64,000 nt of DNA from Dromaius novaehollandiae (Eukaryota; Chordata; Aves; Casuariiformes; Dromaiidae): the NCBI RefSeq assembly GCF_036370855.1, contig NC_088101.1, forward strand, positions 34,744,585 through 34,808,584. Direction: 5' to 3'. A model generated the notes under the pieces. That model ran no database searches. It saw only the letters and a list, made by a program, of their open reading frames with translations, and was not told the origin of the DNA. Of the stretch, positions 12,244-26,100 are shown piece by piece. How positions within the stretch are numbered: the stretch's first letter is position 1; every line of letters begins with the position of its first letter. The position numbers were made by a program, and so were the translations under genes.

Positions 12244-15200
12244 GCTCCAGAACTATAGGCCCACATCACCACTGCCCTGGAAGAAGTGCACTGGCTGCAT
12301 GGGCTGAAGACGTCACCCTGATGCTAACCATTTTATAACCGTTTTAGATCAGCATGACTACACAGACTGACAGGAGCTGGTGAATCACATTGTTACACAA
12401 CAACTGCATCAAGTGCATTAATTCCAAGTCCTGTGTCCTTTCAGCCCCATAACACAGATGCCAGAACATCCACAGTGCTAAAATTTGCTTATACAAACCC
12501 GATAGAGCTACAACTGAACCACGGCCTCCCTCTCCACTTATAGTTATTTCACTAACAAAACAAAACTTGCAACTGTGCCAGCATTAACACCGTTGAGCAG
12601 GTTTTCACGCTGGCATAGGTGACAATGGTGCATACGTCAGGCAGGACCGCGTCCATGAGCATGAGGGAGAAGAGTAATGAAAAGCAATTCAGCAGCACCA
12701 CCATATGGGTCACTTCTCATTTCTCAGCCTCTTAGAGGCTTTTTTTTTTTTTTTTAATTAAAGATTACCAGAGCAAAGGAAACACCCCACATGCACATGC
12801 ACTTCTGACCAACTTTATAATCATCCTTACAACAATAAGGAAATCTATTAGAAAGAGGGGTTCTCACTAGGAAACTTCTTTCCCCTTCAGAGTCAGCCTT
12901 CAGAACCTCTAATAGGAAACAGGTTGGAGACTAGTTTGCAGCGAAGGGCTGGCAGCAAGGAAGCAAGTTGCTGCATTAGCTGAACTTACTGCCTGGTACT
13001 ACTTCAAATTGAGGTTTTCCATCCTCTACGGATGTCAGAGTTGCCAGTTTCGCTTCTATCATTTCTCCATCTATGAACCTTCCAGAATATGCAGTTTTTC
13101 CGTCAGGGTACACGTAAGCTATCTTCTCTCCAGTCATCTCTCCTTCTTCATTCACTTCTCCCACAAGGCTGCCTCCATCCTGAGAGCATGTGCGAGAAAG
13201 AAAAGGAAGAGCATGTAGCTATGTTACTATCTTTAGTAAATGACAAAGACATTTTCTGGCTTTTTTAAAGAAGCAATCTAAAGTACAGCAAGTTCAGATG
13301 AGAGCTAATGAAAAGTAGTGAGAAACACACACACACACACACACACAAACACAAACACACACGCACAGGGTGAAGTGTAATTCCAGTCAGGATAAAACTG
13401 ATGCGAGAAACGACGTGGACCTTCTACCTTGTTTGAAATAGCAAAACTCAAGTATTTTCCTTCCATGTGACACAAAAACGCTGAGTTTCAATTCGCAGAA
13501 TTTTTATGTGAACAGTCTGTGAACCAAGGCACGAAGCCAAACACAAACTTTGTCTACATTTTCTAAGCGTGACATTGTGCTCGAGTTAAAAAATGCTGCC
13601 TTGTGCACTGCTAAGTGATGGTACAAAGGACCTGAGCCTATACAGCACCAAGGACTCCCTGGGGGACTAAGAAGTTTCTCTGTCTCCAGCATTCCCCCAG
13701 ATGTGAGGAGGCACACGATGAGAACAGTCGTTTACTGAAAGCCAGGAACCCCTTTCCCCTCCAAGCATTATGGATTTTAGCCCTGAGCTTTGCCACCTGT
13801 AATTTGCCTGTAACTCAGGTTAGATCTACTTACAGAATTGCAGAATGAGATGCATACATTAGCACAGGTCTAACAACTTCAGGTGTTTACTTCAGAAAGG
13901 AAACAAATTCAAATAATGCATCAGAGCCAAAACAGCAGCTGTGATATGGAACCAGACCTGTTCAGATCAAGATCACTGTCCTCACACTCTACTTCAAAGT
14001 GGCACCACTTTGTCCAACTCCAAGGCTGAAAGAGCTTTGAACATACCATAGAAGCGAACAGCGGACCTTAAGTCTGGGTGAGAACTTGTGCACCTAACAA
14101 AAGTTATATATAAGCAATTGCTTTCATGGCAAAGATTTTTTGGAACATCTTCCATCCTTTAGTCTTTCAAGACAAATAATTTTTTATGACCTCCAAAGAT
14201 TGATATTTCCAGAAGGTATAGTAACATTTTGTTAGCTGGAAGATGAAAAAAAGAGACATATGACCTGACGGGTCAGCTGTGCATGTTTCATACATTATTA
14301 CTGAAAAACTGCTATTTGTTTGGTGGTGTACACTAAGCATTTCTTGATTCTAACACACGCTTAATGACAATAGTGAAAACCAGCTAATGTAAGGAATAGC
14401 TAGTGGTGAGCATTTGAAATCAAACTCACAATTAAAGTAAGTGCAATACGTAGCACAAAAACAGACTGCTTTCTGACCAGCTGTGTAACAATTGCATGTA
14501 TTATTGCATACAGATCTCTGTGACTCCAAAGACTCTTGTGATCTTCAAAAGCCAGAGCTGTAAAGGTATTGTTGGTAAGGTGCTATAAACAAGTTGCCCA
14601 TTGGATGTTTCCACTTCCTCAGCACTTACTCAAGGTAAAGTTTCTACCAAATGTAAAGGTTCAAGTGTTGAATGAGGCCAAATATGAATAATAACTAAAA
14701 ATATAACAATCGTTATTGCCTTGAGTAACTAATATCGTTTTAAGAGTATATCAGAAATTCTCCGGAGTTGCCCTGAGGAATATCGCAACATGTACTAAGA
14801 AGCAGAAAGACCAAACCCTGGTTTGCTTAATGAAGAAAGCACTTGTCCGCCCTCCACTCAGAGGCATGATTCTCACACCAGTTACACCACATTTACTGGA
14901 CTAAGCCATACTTGACAACATATCCTGCAGAAGCGAACAAAGTCCTAGTTACACAAAAGTAGCATGCTGCGATAGCTTGCATGGTTTCCATGCTCTTCTT
15001 TTGCAGTTGGAATCACAAAATGGTAAATCACTGGGGCAGCCTTCCTGGGAGGAAATGCCAATGCACTTCCAAGGGGCTGGTTTCCCTGGAAGATGAAAAT
15101 GGGAGCGGCACCTTGCAGCCTCACTGAATCCTGTTTGCTAGGCAAACGTTCAACACTGGAAAGGTTTAAGTGTATTTTGGACTACCCGAAATCGGGACAC

Positions 15201-18200
15201 ACAGAACTTCCACTCAGATTTTTGTACTGACTTTTGGATAGCTGGGTCTTGGTGGTTCTTTGTTTCAACTGTTGAAAAAGAAAAGATGTGGAAGGGTACT
15301 ATTCCGCAATAAAGAGAACAGGAGATCAGGCTTACCGGGTAATATATCCAACAAACTCCGTGCCGAATGTTGTCTTTGTACTGCCCTTTAAATATCAGCC
15401 GCCCATCACTGTCATACTCCTGGGCTGGTCCGTTCAGTTCTCCGTCCACGTATGTGCCATGAAGGACCACTCCATCCTCATAAGTGTAGATTCCCTGGCC
15501 TTGCAGGGCATCATCAACATAGTACCCTTCCAGTGTGCTGGTAACAGAGGAAGAAAAGAGCAGTGGAAGACTATTCACCCCCTTAAGAAGTGCATCCAAA
15601 CTCCTGACCCTAGACACAGCAAAACCCTCCCCCTGCACTGCTTATTCTATATATTATTGTTAAAGAGAGGCTGAGGGGAAAGTTTCATGAAAGTCAAGTT
15701 CTAGGAGCAGCTGAACTGCTGAAGCCTGGTTTTCGATTGAGATGTACCCTACAACCTTCCTCTAAATGCTTACCACAACTGCAACAATTGCAGCTTTTTT
15801 TCATTTTTTTCTGTGACCTCTCAAACCTCATCTCTCCCCATCTCTCACAGGGCAGAGGAAAGCCCAAGCCATAGCTAGGTCAGAGCTCCATGCAGATGGA
15901 CTGGCCTTGCAGGAAACGCATGCTGCAAGGCCTGGTGGCTGCTACCAAAGCTTCTGACAGCCAAGGGGTCCCTCACTGGGATACCAGTTTGAGGATCTCT
16001 CTTCCACCCCCCACCAGTCATCACTATCCCTGATGAGTCTTTGAAACTCAGATGTGTTTGCTACTTTCAGCTAAATTTGAAGGAAGGGGAAGGGGAGCAG
16101 GAAGGTGAGAGAATGAAAACAGGAACCCATGCACAGGAGCAGGGAGGAAAAAGATCACATAAGCCTAATTTCTTTAGAAAATGAAGATAAAAATACAAGC
16201 TTGTTTCTACTGGCCTCTGAAGGAAAGAACGACTTACATTGTCCTTTCACCAGGACGCACTGCAGATCGTTCTATTGCATGTACACAGCATTCTCCACCT
16301 AAATCGCAGTCTTCAGCCTCTTTTTATAGGCTGGGACAGCAAATTGAAGCAGCGAATGGACCGCTCGTGGCCCAACAAGAAATTATTGTTAAAGCAGGCT
16401 ACTCTCACATTGGATTTTTCCTACCTCCTGTCTTTGGATCTTTTGTAACGTTTCTTTGGTGACATGAGGCTGAACTGCCACAGAGGTGGACTGTAACACA
16501 GCACTAACTGTACCATGCCACCAGTTCAATGTTAGCTCTCTACCAATAAACTCTGCAGCAATCTCTACCAGATCATCTAGAAGAACTGTCATTTTTCATG
16601 TATTTCCATTAAAACAGAATGCAGCTTGTCAAACAGAACTAATGCTGCATTTTGATTTAAACGATGACACACTGATTTCACTTCAGTATTGTCTTGCAAT
16701 CCCTTTAGAAGAGGTGTAATAAAACCGTTACAATCTGCTTTGTTTCCTTTCTTAAAAAGGGCAGCTGAGAAAAACTGCAAGGAATGAGCGCATAACTGAC
16801 GAGCTCTTCTTTTACAGTATTTCTTTCTCAGGTTAGAACTAGCATAGAGAGATACAAACGGCTCAGCTTGTCCCCACCATGTTCTCCCGCGTATTTAGCT
16901 AGCAAACCCGTACTTCCACTGCTGCATCATCCTTTTTCTGAAACAGACACCTACGGTAGAAGCTGGGATCAAAAGACTCTACATGCTTTACAAAACTTCA
17001 CGTATTTTTCAAGAGTTGTTGAATGAATGTTTTTTCAGAACTAACTTTCTAGTTTCTAAAGCCTCACCCTTCAATTTTACATAATTTTAACCATCCACTT
17101 GACATCTCCACAAGAAAATATACTTCAATAAAAGAAGGTATGTTACACATGACAGACGGTATGTTTAAAAACACAACTTCAGCTTTGGTTTTACACAGCC
17201 TCCTTCACAAACGTACTGTTTTAAACAGCTCCGTGCCTCATGCCCTGCCGTGCCCCACAGCGGCTGCTTACACAGCCCCAGTGCAAACCAGCTGCGGAGC
17301 GGGAAGGGGCAGGAAAACGGCACGCCTCTTCAACCAGACCAGTTTCTTGATCCAGGTTGCTACGGAGCTACGCGGGCAGCTGCAGCAGCACAGCTCAGGG
17401 AAGGGGACGAGCAGATGAGAGAAGCACCCCAAACTGGCGTGTTTTATTTTAAAAATGACACCATTTTCTCCTCGTTTATCACAGATCACCAAATTTTAAA
17501 TCCATTGTAGCTGGCAACACACACAGAGCTCACATTTAAGAGTATCCTTTAAAAGAAGAAGCTACCCCTAGTTCGTGTAACAAAACAACAAAAATAATCA
17601 TCATATTCTTAGCTTCAATCACATTAGTTGAAGCTAACAAATTGCTAAATTAGAAGTGTTCTTCAGCACTGGAGAAAAAAACTTTTACTATAATTCAAAT
17701 CTCTGGGGTTTCTTTCATTGTTTTAAGCTCTGTAATAATGTAAAAAAGATCCATCTCCTTCTACTTTCATCGCCTATAAAGAAAACTTAAAAGAAAAAAA
17801 TTTCTAAAGTAAAAATTCTGTTTTTCAATCCTGCCTAATAAATCAGGTTTTCTAAACCTTTTATACTTGTTACACTTTGGGGGGGCTCTTTTTTTTTTTT
17901 TTTTTTTTAATTCTCTCTCCTTTTTTAGCCTATTTAAAACTATAGTGCTTATAACCAGACACAACTAAGGCCTTACCAGCATCAAGTGGTATACCACTTG
18001 GTAAACAGGTATATATCAAATAAATAAATAAGTAAATACTTCCTGTGTCCTGCATATAGACAATCTTGTTAATACAAACCCTGAGCTAGCCCACGTTTCT
18101 CCAGTTTGGTTCTCAGATTATCATATTGGGGATAATGTAAACTCTTACTAAAGTCAAGATTTATCAGAGTTACTGTCTTCCCATTACTTGCCAGACCTAG

Positions 18201-20125
18201 AGGATATCTAGGATATCCACCACCTGGTACTTGTTAGGGAGAAAAAAAAAAAAAGTTAATGCAATATGCTTCCAGGTATTGAAGTTGCAACAGCTAACCT
18301 ATCATTCATTTCTCACTCCCTCCTCTCCTGCATGGAAATATTGAAAACTCTCTTAAACAGAATGCTGTTCTCCACTGCGATCTGAGATGACAGTTTACAG
18401 GAGAGTTTCTAATTTAATGGAGAACGGCAGCTGCAGCTCAGTGCCAAACACAGCTCTGATGCTCACAGTCATTGTGCAGCATGTTTCATAAAGCGCAGTC
18501 CAACAAACATCAGCACCAGCGAAAGCTGAAGCACACGATTCGAAACAGGGAGGGTGCCAGAGGTGAAACTTCTCTCTCCAGAAGAACATGGGGGGGGTTG
18601 TTGCTTTTTTGTAGGGGGAGGAAAAAACAACTCTGATCTTCCATTCCAAGTTTTCACTTCCTTAAGTGAAACAGGAAGGGGGCAGCTGCTCCGATAAGAA
18701 AGGGGAAAGTGCTAACTGAGGCAAACAAGGCAGACGGGCAGCCAGCACTATTTCCCAACACTCAAAAAATGAAAACACTTATATTGTTGCCAATCCAGTG
18801 TCTGATAGGACTCAACTCTTCCCAAACAACAGACCTACAGCAGTGCAGCTGTCAGCCTTCCCTGGCAGGCCTATGAGGGAAGTAAACCAGAGAGGGGGCA
18901 TATCCAGCCAACGTCGAAACCAAATAGCTTACTGCACTGAAGCACACAATACCATAAGGGAAAAAATGTTTTCAGAAATATTTGAAATCCATTTCTCTTC
19001 GTAAGGCTCTTTCGTAAACACTCAGCCTTGCTCATGGCACAGTTAATGGAAACAGTACATCCTGTTTTGTGCCAAGTCATTCTTCCTTCAACATGTCCTG
19101 ACACCTGAACCATTCACCTGAGAGCAAATTAATCTCTCCACCTGGGCACAGCTAGGTAAACTGCAATGACATTGGCAACTAAAGTCACTGCACAGCTAAA
19201 GCTGCTTTAGCTGAACTAAAATCAGCCTGGGCCTGATTTACATTATAAAAATATCCCATTTTCCAGAAACATATTACAGACTATTTTTGTGTATTTTCAT
19301 TTTGCTAGTTCCTGAAGTCACCCAGTAGCCAACTGTTCCATTTTAAAGTGTTATGAAAATTAAAACTTAAAAAAAATTGGCAACAATGAAGAGGTACAGA
19401 GAAGGCTCTGCACAGGCAGCAGCAGTCTAAGCTTTCCTACACAGCACTGCCTGTACCCTGGATTACTTGCAGGAGCAGCTCTACAAATAAAATAGTGGGT
19501 CAGTTTCTCTAACTGTACAATCAGCGATTGCTCTGCCGAGACCATCAACAAGCACACAAGTGTTATGTACATGTGTCCATAGAGATGCTGTCTGCCAAAT
19601 TAAAAAAAAGAGGCTATTTTAGAGAGGTCAGCTGCTGGGCAGTAACAATTTTCAGTTATTCACACAAGATGTAATAAGGCCATTACTAGCAACAGGTGCG
19701 TGGGCTTTTTTTTCTTTTCTCTCTTTTTTTTTTTTTAATCCGGACCTGTGAGGCCCAACCAGTTCCTGCATAACTGAATAAAAATATTGTGTTTTTTCCA
19801 TGAGAAAGATAATCTTCAGCATGAAGCAACTGCAATGCCAAGTATAGATAAGGAGCTGACGCAGTGAGACAGCACAATACCTCCGCTCCTGCTCAGAAGT
19901 TCGCTGAGCAGGAGGAGAGGAGAATCGACACAACTGTCAGTTTAACGGCTGCTATTCATAGTGCCACCAACAGCTGCAAAACCATGAAGAATCGTGTCAT
20001 TTTATACATCTGCTGCTCCTTCTGAGCAACTGCAGAGAGAAATGCTGCAGTTATTGGCAGGGGGTGCAGGGTAGGGGGAGCAGGGGGAAGAGACATTATA
20101 AGGTGTTCATAACAAAAGCTTAAGA

Positions 20126-20174
<49 letters not shown>

Positions 20175-23100
20175 CACCTCATGCACACAGAGGCACAGCC
20201 TAGCCCCATTTTACTGCCACAATTCCCAGTAAAGAGAGTGGCAATTACAGGGGCTTTTCTGAAAATGAATCAGGCCATAAGCAACTTGCAGAAGATGAGA
20301 TGGAGTTGGGAACAGAACTATATTTAAATCACTTCTTTAACCGCTGAACAATTTCCAAGACGAAGCAGATGGTAAGTCTCTTTGAAGGTCTTGTATCTAT
20401 GCATAGGTCTGGCACAGGGAGCTCTGAGCCCAACTGCAGTCTGCATATACTGCCATAAAACAAACGAACAAAAAAACCTACTACTCTGGTAGTTGTGGAC
20501 TTGGACTTTGTAGTCCGAGCAGTTGTCAGCAAGGTTTTCAATGGCTTTGAAGACATTCCAATTCCTAAAGTCTCTAATTAGCTGAAAACTTTACAGTGCT
20601 AAAAATGCTCACAATGCTGGATTCTCCTACCAAGGAACAATTCCCGGCATCATGCTACATATAAAGTTGCCAAGCCCACAGAGGCATCATGTCAGCACTA
20701 CAGCTAAAGCAGCAGAAGGAAACTTTCCAGCTACAGCTTTGAAGGAGAAAGCACATTCAGATGCTCAGGAGTGGACAATGAATATAGATTAGTTTTATAT
20801 CACTGTAAACAGGATGGAAAAAACAGAAGAAAAGTGGAGAGTCAGTGTCTACCTTCCGTCAAAAAAGAAGAACTTGCCACGACCATTCTTTTCTCCATGC
20901 ACGAAGTTTCCCTCAAATCTGTCTGTCGATGAATAGGTGACTGTACAGAATCCATGTGGCAACCCATCATCATCTAGATGCCCTTAAATAAAACCGAAAG
21001 AGCAAACACATTACACGTTATACATAATGGCAACCCTATTCTGATTATATAGACATTTGAAAAGCAGTAGCTCCCTGCTATAAAACAGTGATCCTAATTC
21101 AAGTCTTTCTGTTAAGAACAGTGATCAGAGATTCAGTACAACTGAAGTTGGTAATTCTGTAACACACTTCACTGAAGCGAAAAAACAAAAAGGGTCAGGA
21201 TAAAACCAAAGGGATGAGAGAAAGGAGAGGAGAAGGAAAAAAGGTTTCTGAAAGAAATGAGGTTCACACTACTCACACATGTGTTAATATACTTCTACAA
21301 GAATATAATCATTTTTATTATCTAAAATATGTATTTCCTGGTGAGAAGAGAACAGATTTAGACTTCAATCCATTGAGTAAGATGGGATGGTTTTTTTGGA
21401 TAAACATATGTCTTAGAACATCATGGTCTTCCACCTCACAGCTATATCGATAGGAATTTAAAGAAATAAAAGCATGTAATATTTGCAATACTATGCCCTT
21501 GTAGTATGTTAGTCAACTTTCTCTTTCAGATTTCTAATCTTGTTTTCTGAAGTCTTATGTGCTCACATTACACCCCTCTCTTCCCTTTCCCAGCCATATC
21601 AGCTTTCTCCATCACAGCTGTCAGACATGGTGAATGCGGATAGGTGACACACCTATCCTCACCTGCAGGGGTTTGTATTTCACAGATTACAACTGGCAAA
21701 CTCGGATTAAGTTAAAGCATCAGACCTAATATCGCAGCTCTGTCTGCCTGCTCAAAGCCAAAGAAAAACAAGAGAAGAGTGGTTTAACAACTGTTATTTT
21801 CTAGTTTACCTGTGTGAACCACAGTCCTCAGCACTGCATTAGCAGAACATTGCTCCGATTACAAAACAAGGATCCTGAAGCTCAGCAGGGCTGCCTTCGA
21901 CACAGTGATACACCAGGTGCAGGTGTAAAAAGCTCCCATCATGATATTTCAGCACGTATAAATTCCACATGAAAATTGACGAATAAATGAAAACTGGCAT
22001 ATACTTATATTTCATCCATGTTTCTAAATAAAAACTGACCTCTAATCCCATGAGTCTCTTTGTGGTGTATACAAAGCCCATCAGACATGAGAGACAGCAT
22101 ACTCATATACTTCTACAGGCTTTGGGTCAAACCCTTTGCTGATCAAATTTGCCAAAGGCACTAAAACTGAAAAGGTTCAATAAATGTGTAGAAAGGCAAA
22201 AGCAAACTCCAATATGATGCAGAGCAATTAGAGTCCAGGCTGATGCAGGCAACAAGAGGCACTTCAGTATTAATAATCCTTGAGTCCTAAACCCAGAGAG
22301 AAAACAAACAGTGCAAACAGTAGTGAGAAAAGCCAAGTGCACACATCCACCACATTAATGGAAGTTTGTTTCTGATTTGTCTCCTTAAAAGAATCCCAGC
22401 AGCAGCAGACTCACACTGCAAATACATCTGCTTTCAGCTGTGTTAGCAGCACCATAGACTATCAGAAATTCAAAAAAACTTAACTTATCACTATTTAAGC
22501 AATGTGTCACCAAGCAAAGGAGCCTTGAGAGGAGGTCAGCAGACTGTGCAGTATCAGAGATGACAAGAAACAGATCAGCTGGATCTTCTCTAAGACCCTG
22601 CAGATACAAGAGAAGCCTGAACCCCCAACTTCACTGAAGGAGGGGCAGGCAGAGTCTACATGTACCAGGTGGGAAAATCAAGACTCCCACAATGGTGAAG
22701 GTTGGAAGATTGTGACCTCCTCCATGAGGAGGGCCAACCTGGTAAGGAGGGCTTTGAACTCAGAATGATGGGGAACGGAGCTGACAACCCACCATCAAGT
22801 GAGGATGCAGTGGCAGGCAAAGGGTGCAGGCTGACGTGGACAGGAGAGATCACATAATCAAAGAAACAGGGCTAAAGGGGTCACCCCACATGTATGCACA
22901 CAAATAAGGAAGTGCCAAGAGGACAGCATGATGGGGGAAGCTCTCGCACCTCTTCTGGGAAATCAGCATAACCGGGTGCCTATCTGAAATGCCTGTACGC
23001 TAACACAGACAGCATGGGGAATGGGAGGAATTAGAAGCGTGCGTGCAGTTACCAGCCTACAAACTCACCGGGATCGCAGAGATTTGGTGGGATAGCTCAC

Positions 23101-26100
23101 ACGACTAGAGTGCTGCAAGGAATGGATACAGGCTCTTTAGGCACCCACGAGTGCTGAGGGAGCTGGCTGATGTCATTGCGAAGCCACTCTCAATTATCTT
23201 TGAAAGGTTGCGGCGATTGAAGGAGGTTTCAGAGGAGTGGAAGAGAGCAAATGTCACTCCTGACTTCAAGAAGGAGGATCTGGGGAACTACAGGCCAGTC
23301 AATCTCACCTTGATCTCCAGGAAGGTGATGAAGAAAATCCTCTTGGAAATCACTTTAAATATAAGAAGGTGATTGGGAGTAGTCAACATGGATTTACAAA
23401 GGGGAAATCATGCCTGACCAACCTAATAACTTGTTGAAATATCTAGCTTGATGGATGAGTGGAGAACACTGGAGACAGTGTCAAAAGCCTTGCTAAAGTC
23501 AAGGTGAACAGTCTCCCACATCCTTATAAACAAATTGATGAAATTTGTCTGGAACCCAACAAGCTGTACAGACTGTAAAAGTCCACAGTGAGGTGGACTG
23601 AAAAGTGGCTTAACTGCTGGGCTCAGAGGGTTGTGATCAGTGGCACAAAGTCCAGCTGAAGGTCAGTCGTTAGTGGTGTATGCCAGGGGTTTATACTGGG
23701 GCCCACACTGTTTAACATCTTCATTAATGATCTTGCCCATGGGGCAGAGTGCACCCTCAGCAAGTCTGCAGATGATATGAAGAAAAGAGAAAAGTGGTTG
23801 ATATATAAGATGATTGTGCTGCTCTTCAGAGGTACTTTGACAGGTTGGAGAAAAGGGCAGAGAGGAACCTCATGAAGTTGAAGAAAAGGAAGTGCAAAGT
23901 CCTGCACCTGGGGAGGAATAACCCCATGCACCAGTACAGGCTGGGGGCTGACTGACTGGACAGCAGCTTGGCAAAAAAGGACATGGGGGTCCTGGTGGAC
24001 AACAAGTTGATCATAAGCCATCAATGTGCCCTTGTGGCAAAGAAGGCCAACGGTACCCCAGGTGCATTAGGCAGAGCATTGCCAGTAGGTTGAGGGAGGC
24101 GATCCTTCCCCTCAACTCAGCACTGAGCTGGAGTCAAGCCATGTCCAGCACTAGGCTCCCCAGGGCAAGACAGACATGGACCTACTAGAACAAGTCCAGT
24201 GGGATGGGCCACAAAGATGATGAAGGGACTAAGCATCTGCCCTACAAGGAGAGTCTGAGAGAACTGGGACCATTCAGCCTGGAGAAGAAAAGGCTCAGGG
24301 GGGGATCTTATCAATGCGTATGAACACCTGATGAGGGGAGTAAAGGAGACAGAGCCAGACTCTTCTCAGTGGTACCCAGTGATGGGCCAAGAGGCAATGG
24401 GCACAAACTCAAATGCAGGACATTCTGGTTAACTGTTTAAGCATAAGAAGCAGCTTTCTCACTGTGAGGGTGACTGAACCCTGGAAAAGGCTGCCCAGAG
24501 AGGTTGTGGAATCTCCATCCTTGAAGATATTCAAAACCCAGCTGGACACAGCCCTGGGCAACCTGCTCTAGCTGACCCTGCTTTGAGCAGAAGTGTTGGA
24601 CTAGATGATCTCCAGAGGCCCCTTCCAGCCTCCACGACTCTACGAAAGCCACTGAACTCAAATTCACTTTCTTTGTTTTTTAAAAGTTTGTGTAATAAAT
24701 TTTTTTAAACCTGTCTGGACCAGTTTTTAACTTAGTCTGGATTTATTCCTGTACTCTTTTAGGACCCGCATGTCTTTCTGGGGCAGCAGGGACTAGAAGA
24801 ATGTCTTAGAGGACAGCAAACACACACTTCACACGTTTGCTCAGCCATGCCCTGGCTGCAACAGGTCTGTGGGGTTCTGCAGGAACAAGGGTATCCAGAG
24901 AGTACTTCTCACATCACCATATGCTACTGTTTCCTTGGGATGCTTCACAGCCCCCTCAGGGACACCACAGACAGGGCATGTCAAGGATGTGGGGCAGCAA
25001 TTAGTTAAGAAGTCCTCTCCTATGAGGCAGGTGCCCTCTCCTGGCCTTTTAATAACAGCATGACTCACTGAAGAATGCCACACAGCACAGTCAAGTCAGA
25101 CCCAATGAAAATACATGGTTACCGGTTTCAGGATGTATTTTCAAATTTTTGCCTATCTCAGACCGAAATTCACTTAAAAAAAGAGAGAGAGAGCGCGCGT
25201 GCGCAATAAAGCAGAACCCACCCCCAGCAAAACTAGCTAAAAGAGAGTTCCTCAAATTAACAGAGTAAGACAATGTAGGATTATTAATCATCTTATGCAA
25301 TTGTTACCTTAAGCATGGAAATGAACCTAGAAAGAAGGTGTACAGGAGAAAATCATGACGAGATCCAAACTTACCGAAGAGCTCAAATTCCCTCCTTCTC
25401 TGTTTCCACAAATGCTCCCTGAAGCGCCTGCTCTGGCACTTGCATAGCGCACTGTGCAAGTCAGAGCAAGTCACTAAGTTGGCAAAACATTCTTCCCTTT
25501 CTCCTGGAGTTGGTTTCTGTCGATTCGGTGTGCAGACCTGGCTCCCCTCGGGCAGAGGCAGCGCTCCGCAGCTGGGAGCCCGTCCGCCAGCCCCCTTTTG
25601 AGGTTCACAACCCACCTTGCTTCCAGTTCAGCCACCTCATGAAACCTCACCAAGCTCTCCTGTAAGATCCCCGTCTGAACTAGTCTGAAAACACCTGAAG
25701 TCACTGAAACCCAATCAGACACTGTTCACCGCACAAGCTGAGAGAAGTAACACAGTATAAAGACAGCTAAAGCAGCAACAACAAAAAGATACATCACTAA
25801 AAGCTTTCAGTAACCTTGAAGAGGAGCCCTGTAAAACAGAAGAGGCAATGAGCTGCTCTCCAAATAGAAGAAAGGCTCCCCCTGCCCCCATTCAGTCTAG
25901 ACACCCCTTTTTGTAGAAGGGAAAAGTTTTTAGCAGTTATGTTAGTTTAATGAAAAGGTCAGTGAAATTTCTGATATAGACATTTATTTCAGAAGAAAAA
26001 CACCCATGTAAAAATTTATGGTTTAGTTAGATAAAGGCTTGAATTCATAATTTATGTATAAGGGTGTATACACTTGTATAATGGTGTAAACTAACAAATG

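Larger units (their letters stand above)
11211..12989 (-). other. SETD7 intron 4 (phase 1)
   Basis: 1779 bp. It holds an A27 tract (12217-12243) preceded by a C-rich run, and a T16 tract (12740-12755). No coding signal. Confidence 0.9.
15538..20852 (-). other. SETD7 intron 2 (phase 2)
   Basis: 5315 bp. It contains a T20 tract (17889-17908), an 18-bp perfect palindrome (17983-18000), a 21-bp palindrome (19193-19213), an (AC)21 microsatellite (20131-20172) and a modestly GC-rich patch around 17240-17420. Open frames in it match nothing known. No LINE or SINE body was recognised. Confidence 0.9.

Noticed and set aside
23623-24024. 133-codon minus-strand frame
   Set aside because: Antisense of the CR1 reverse-transcriptase region; explained by the LINE.
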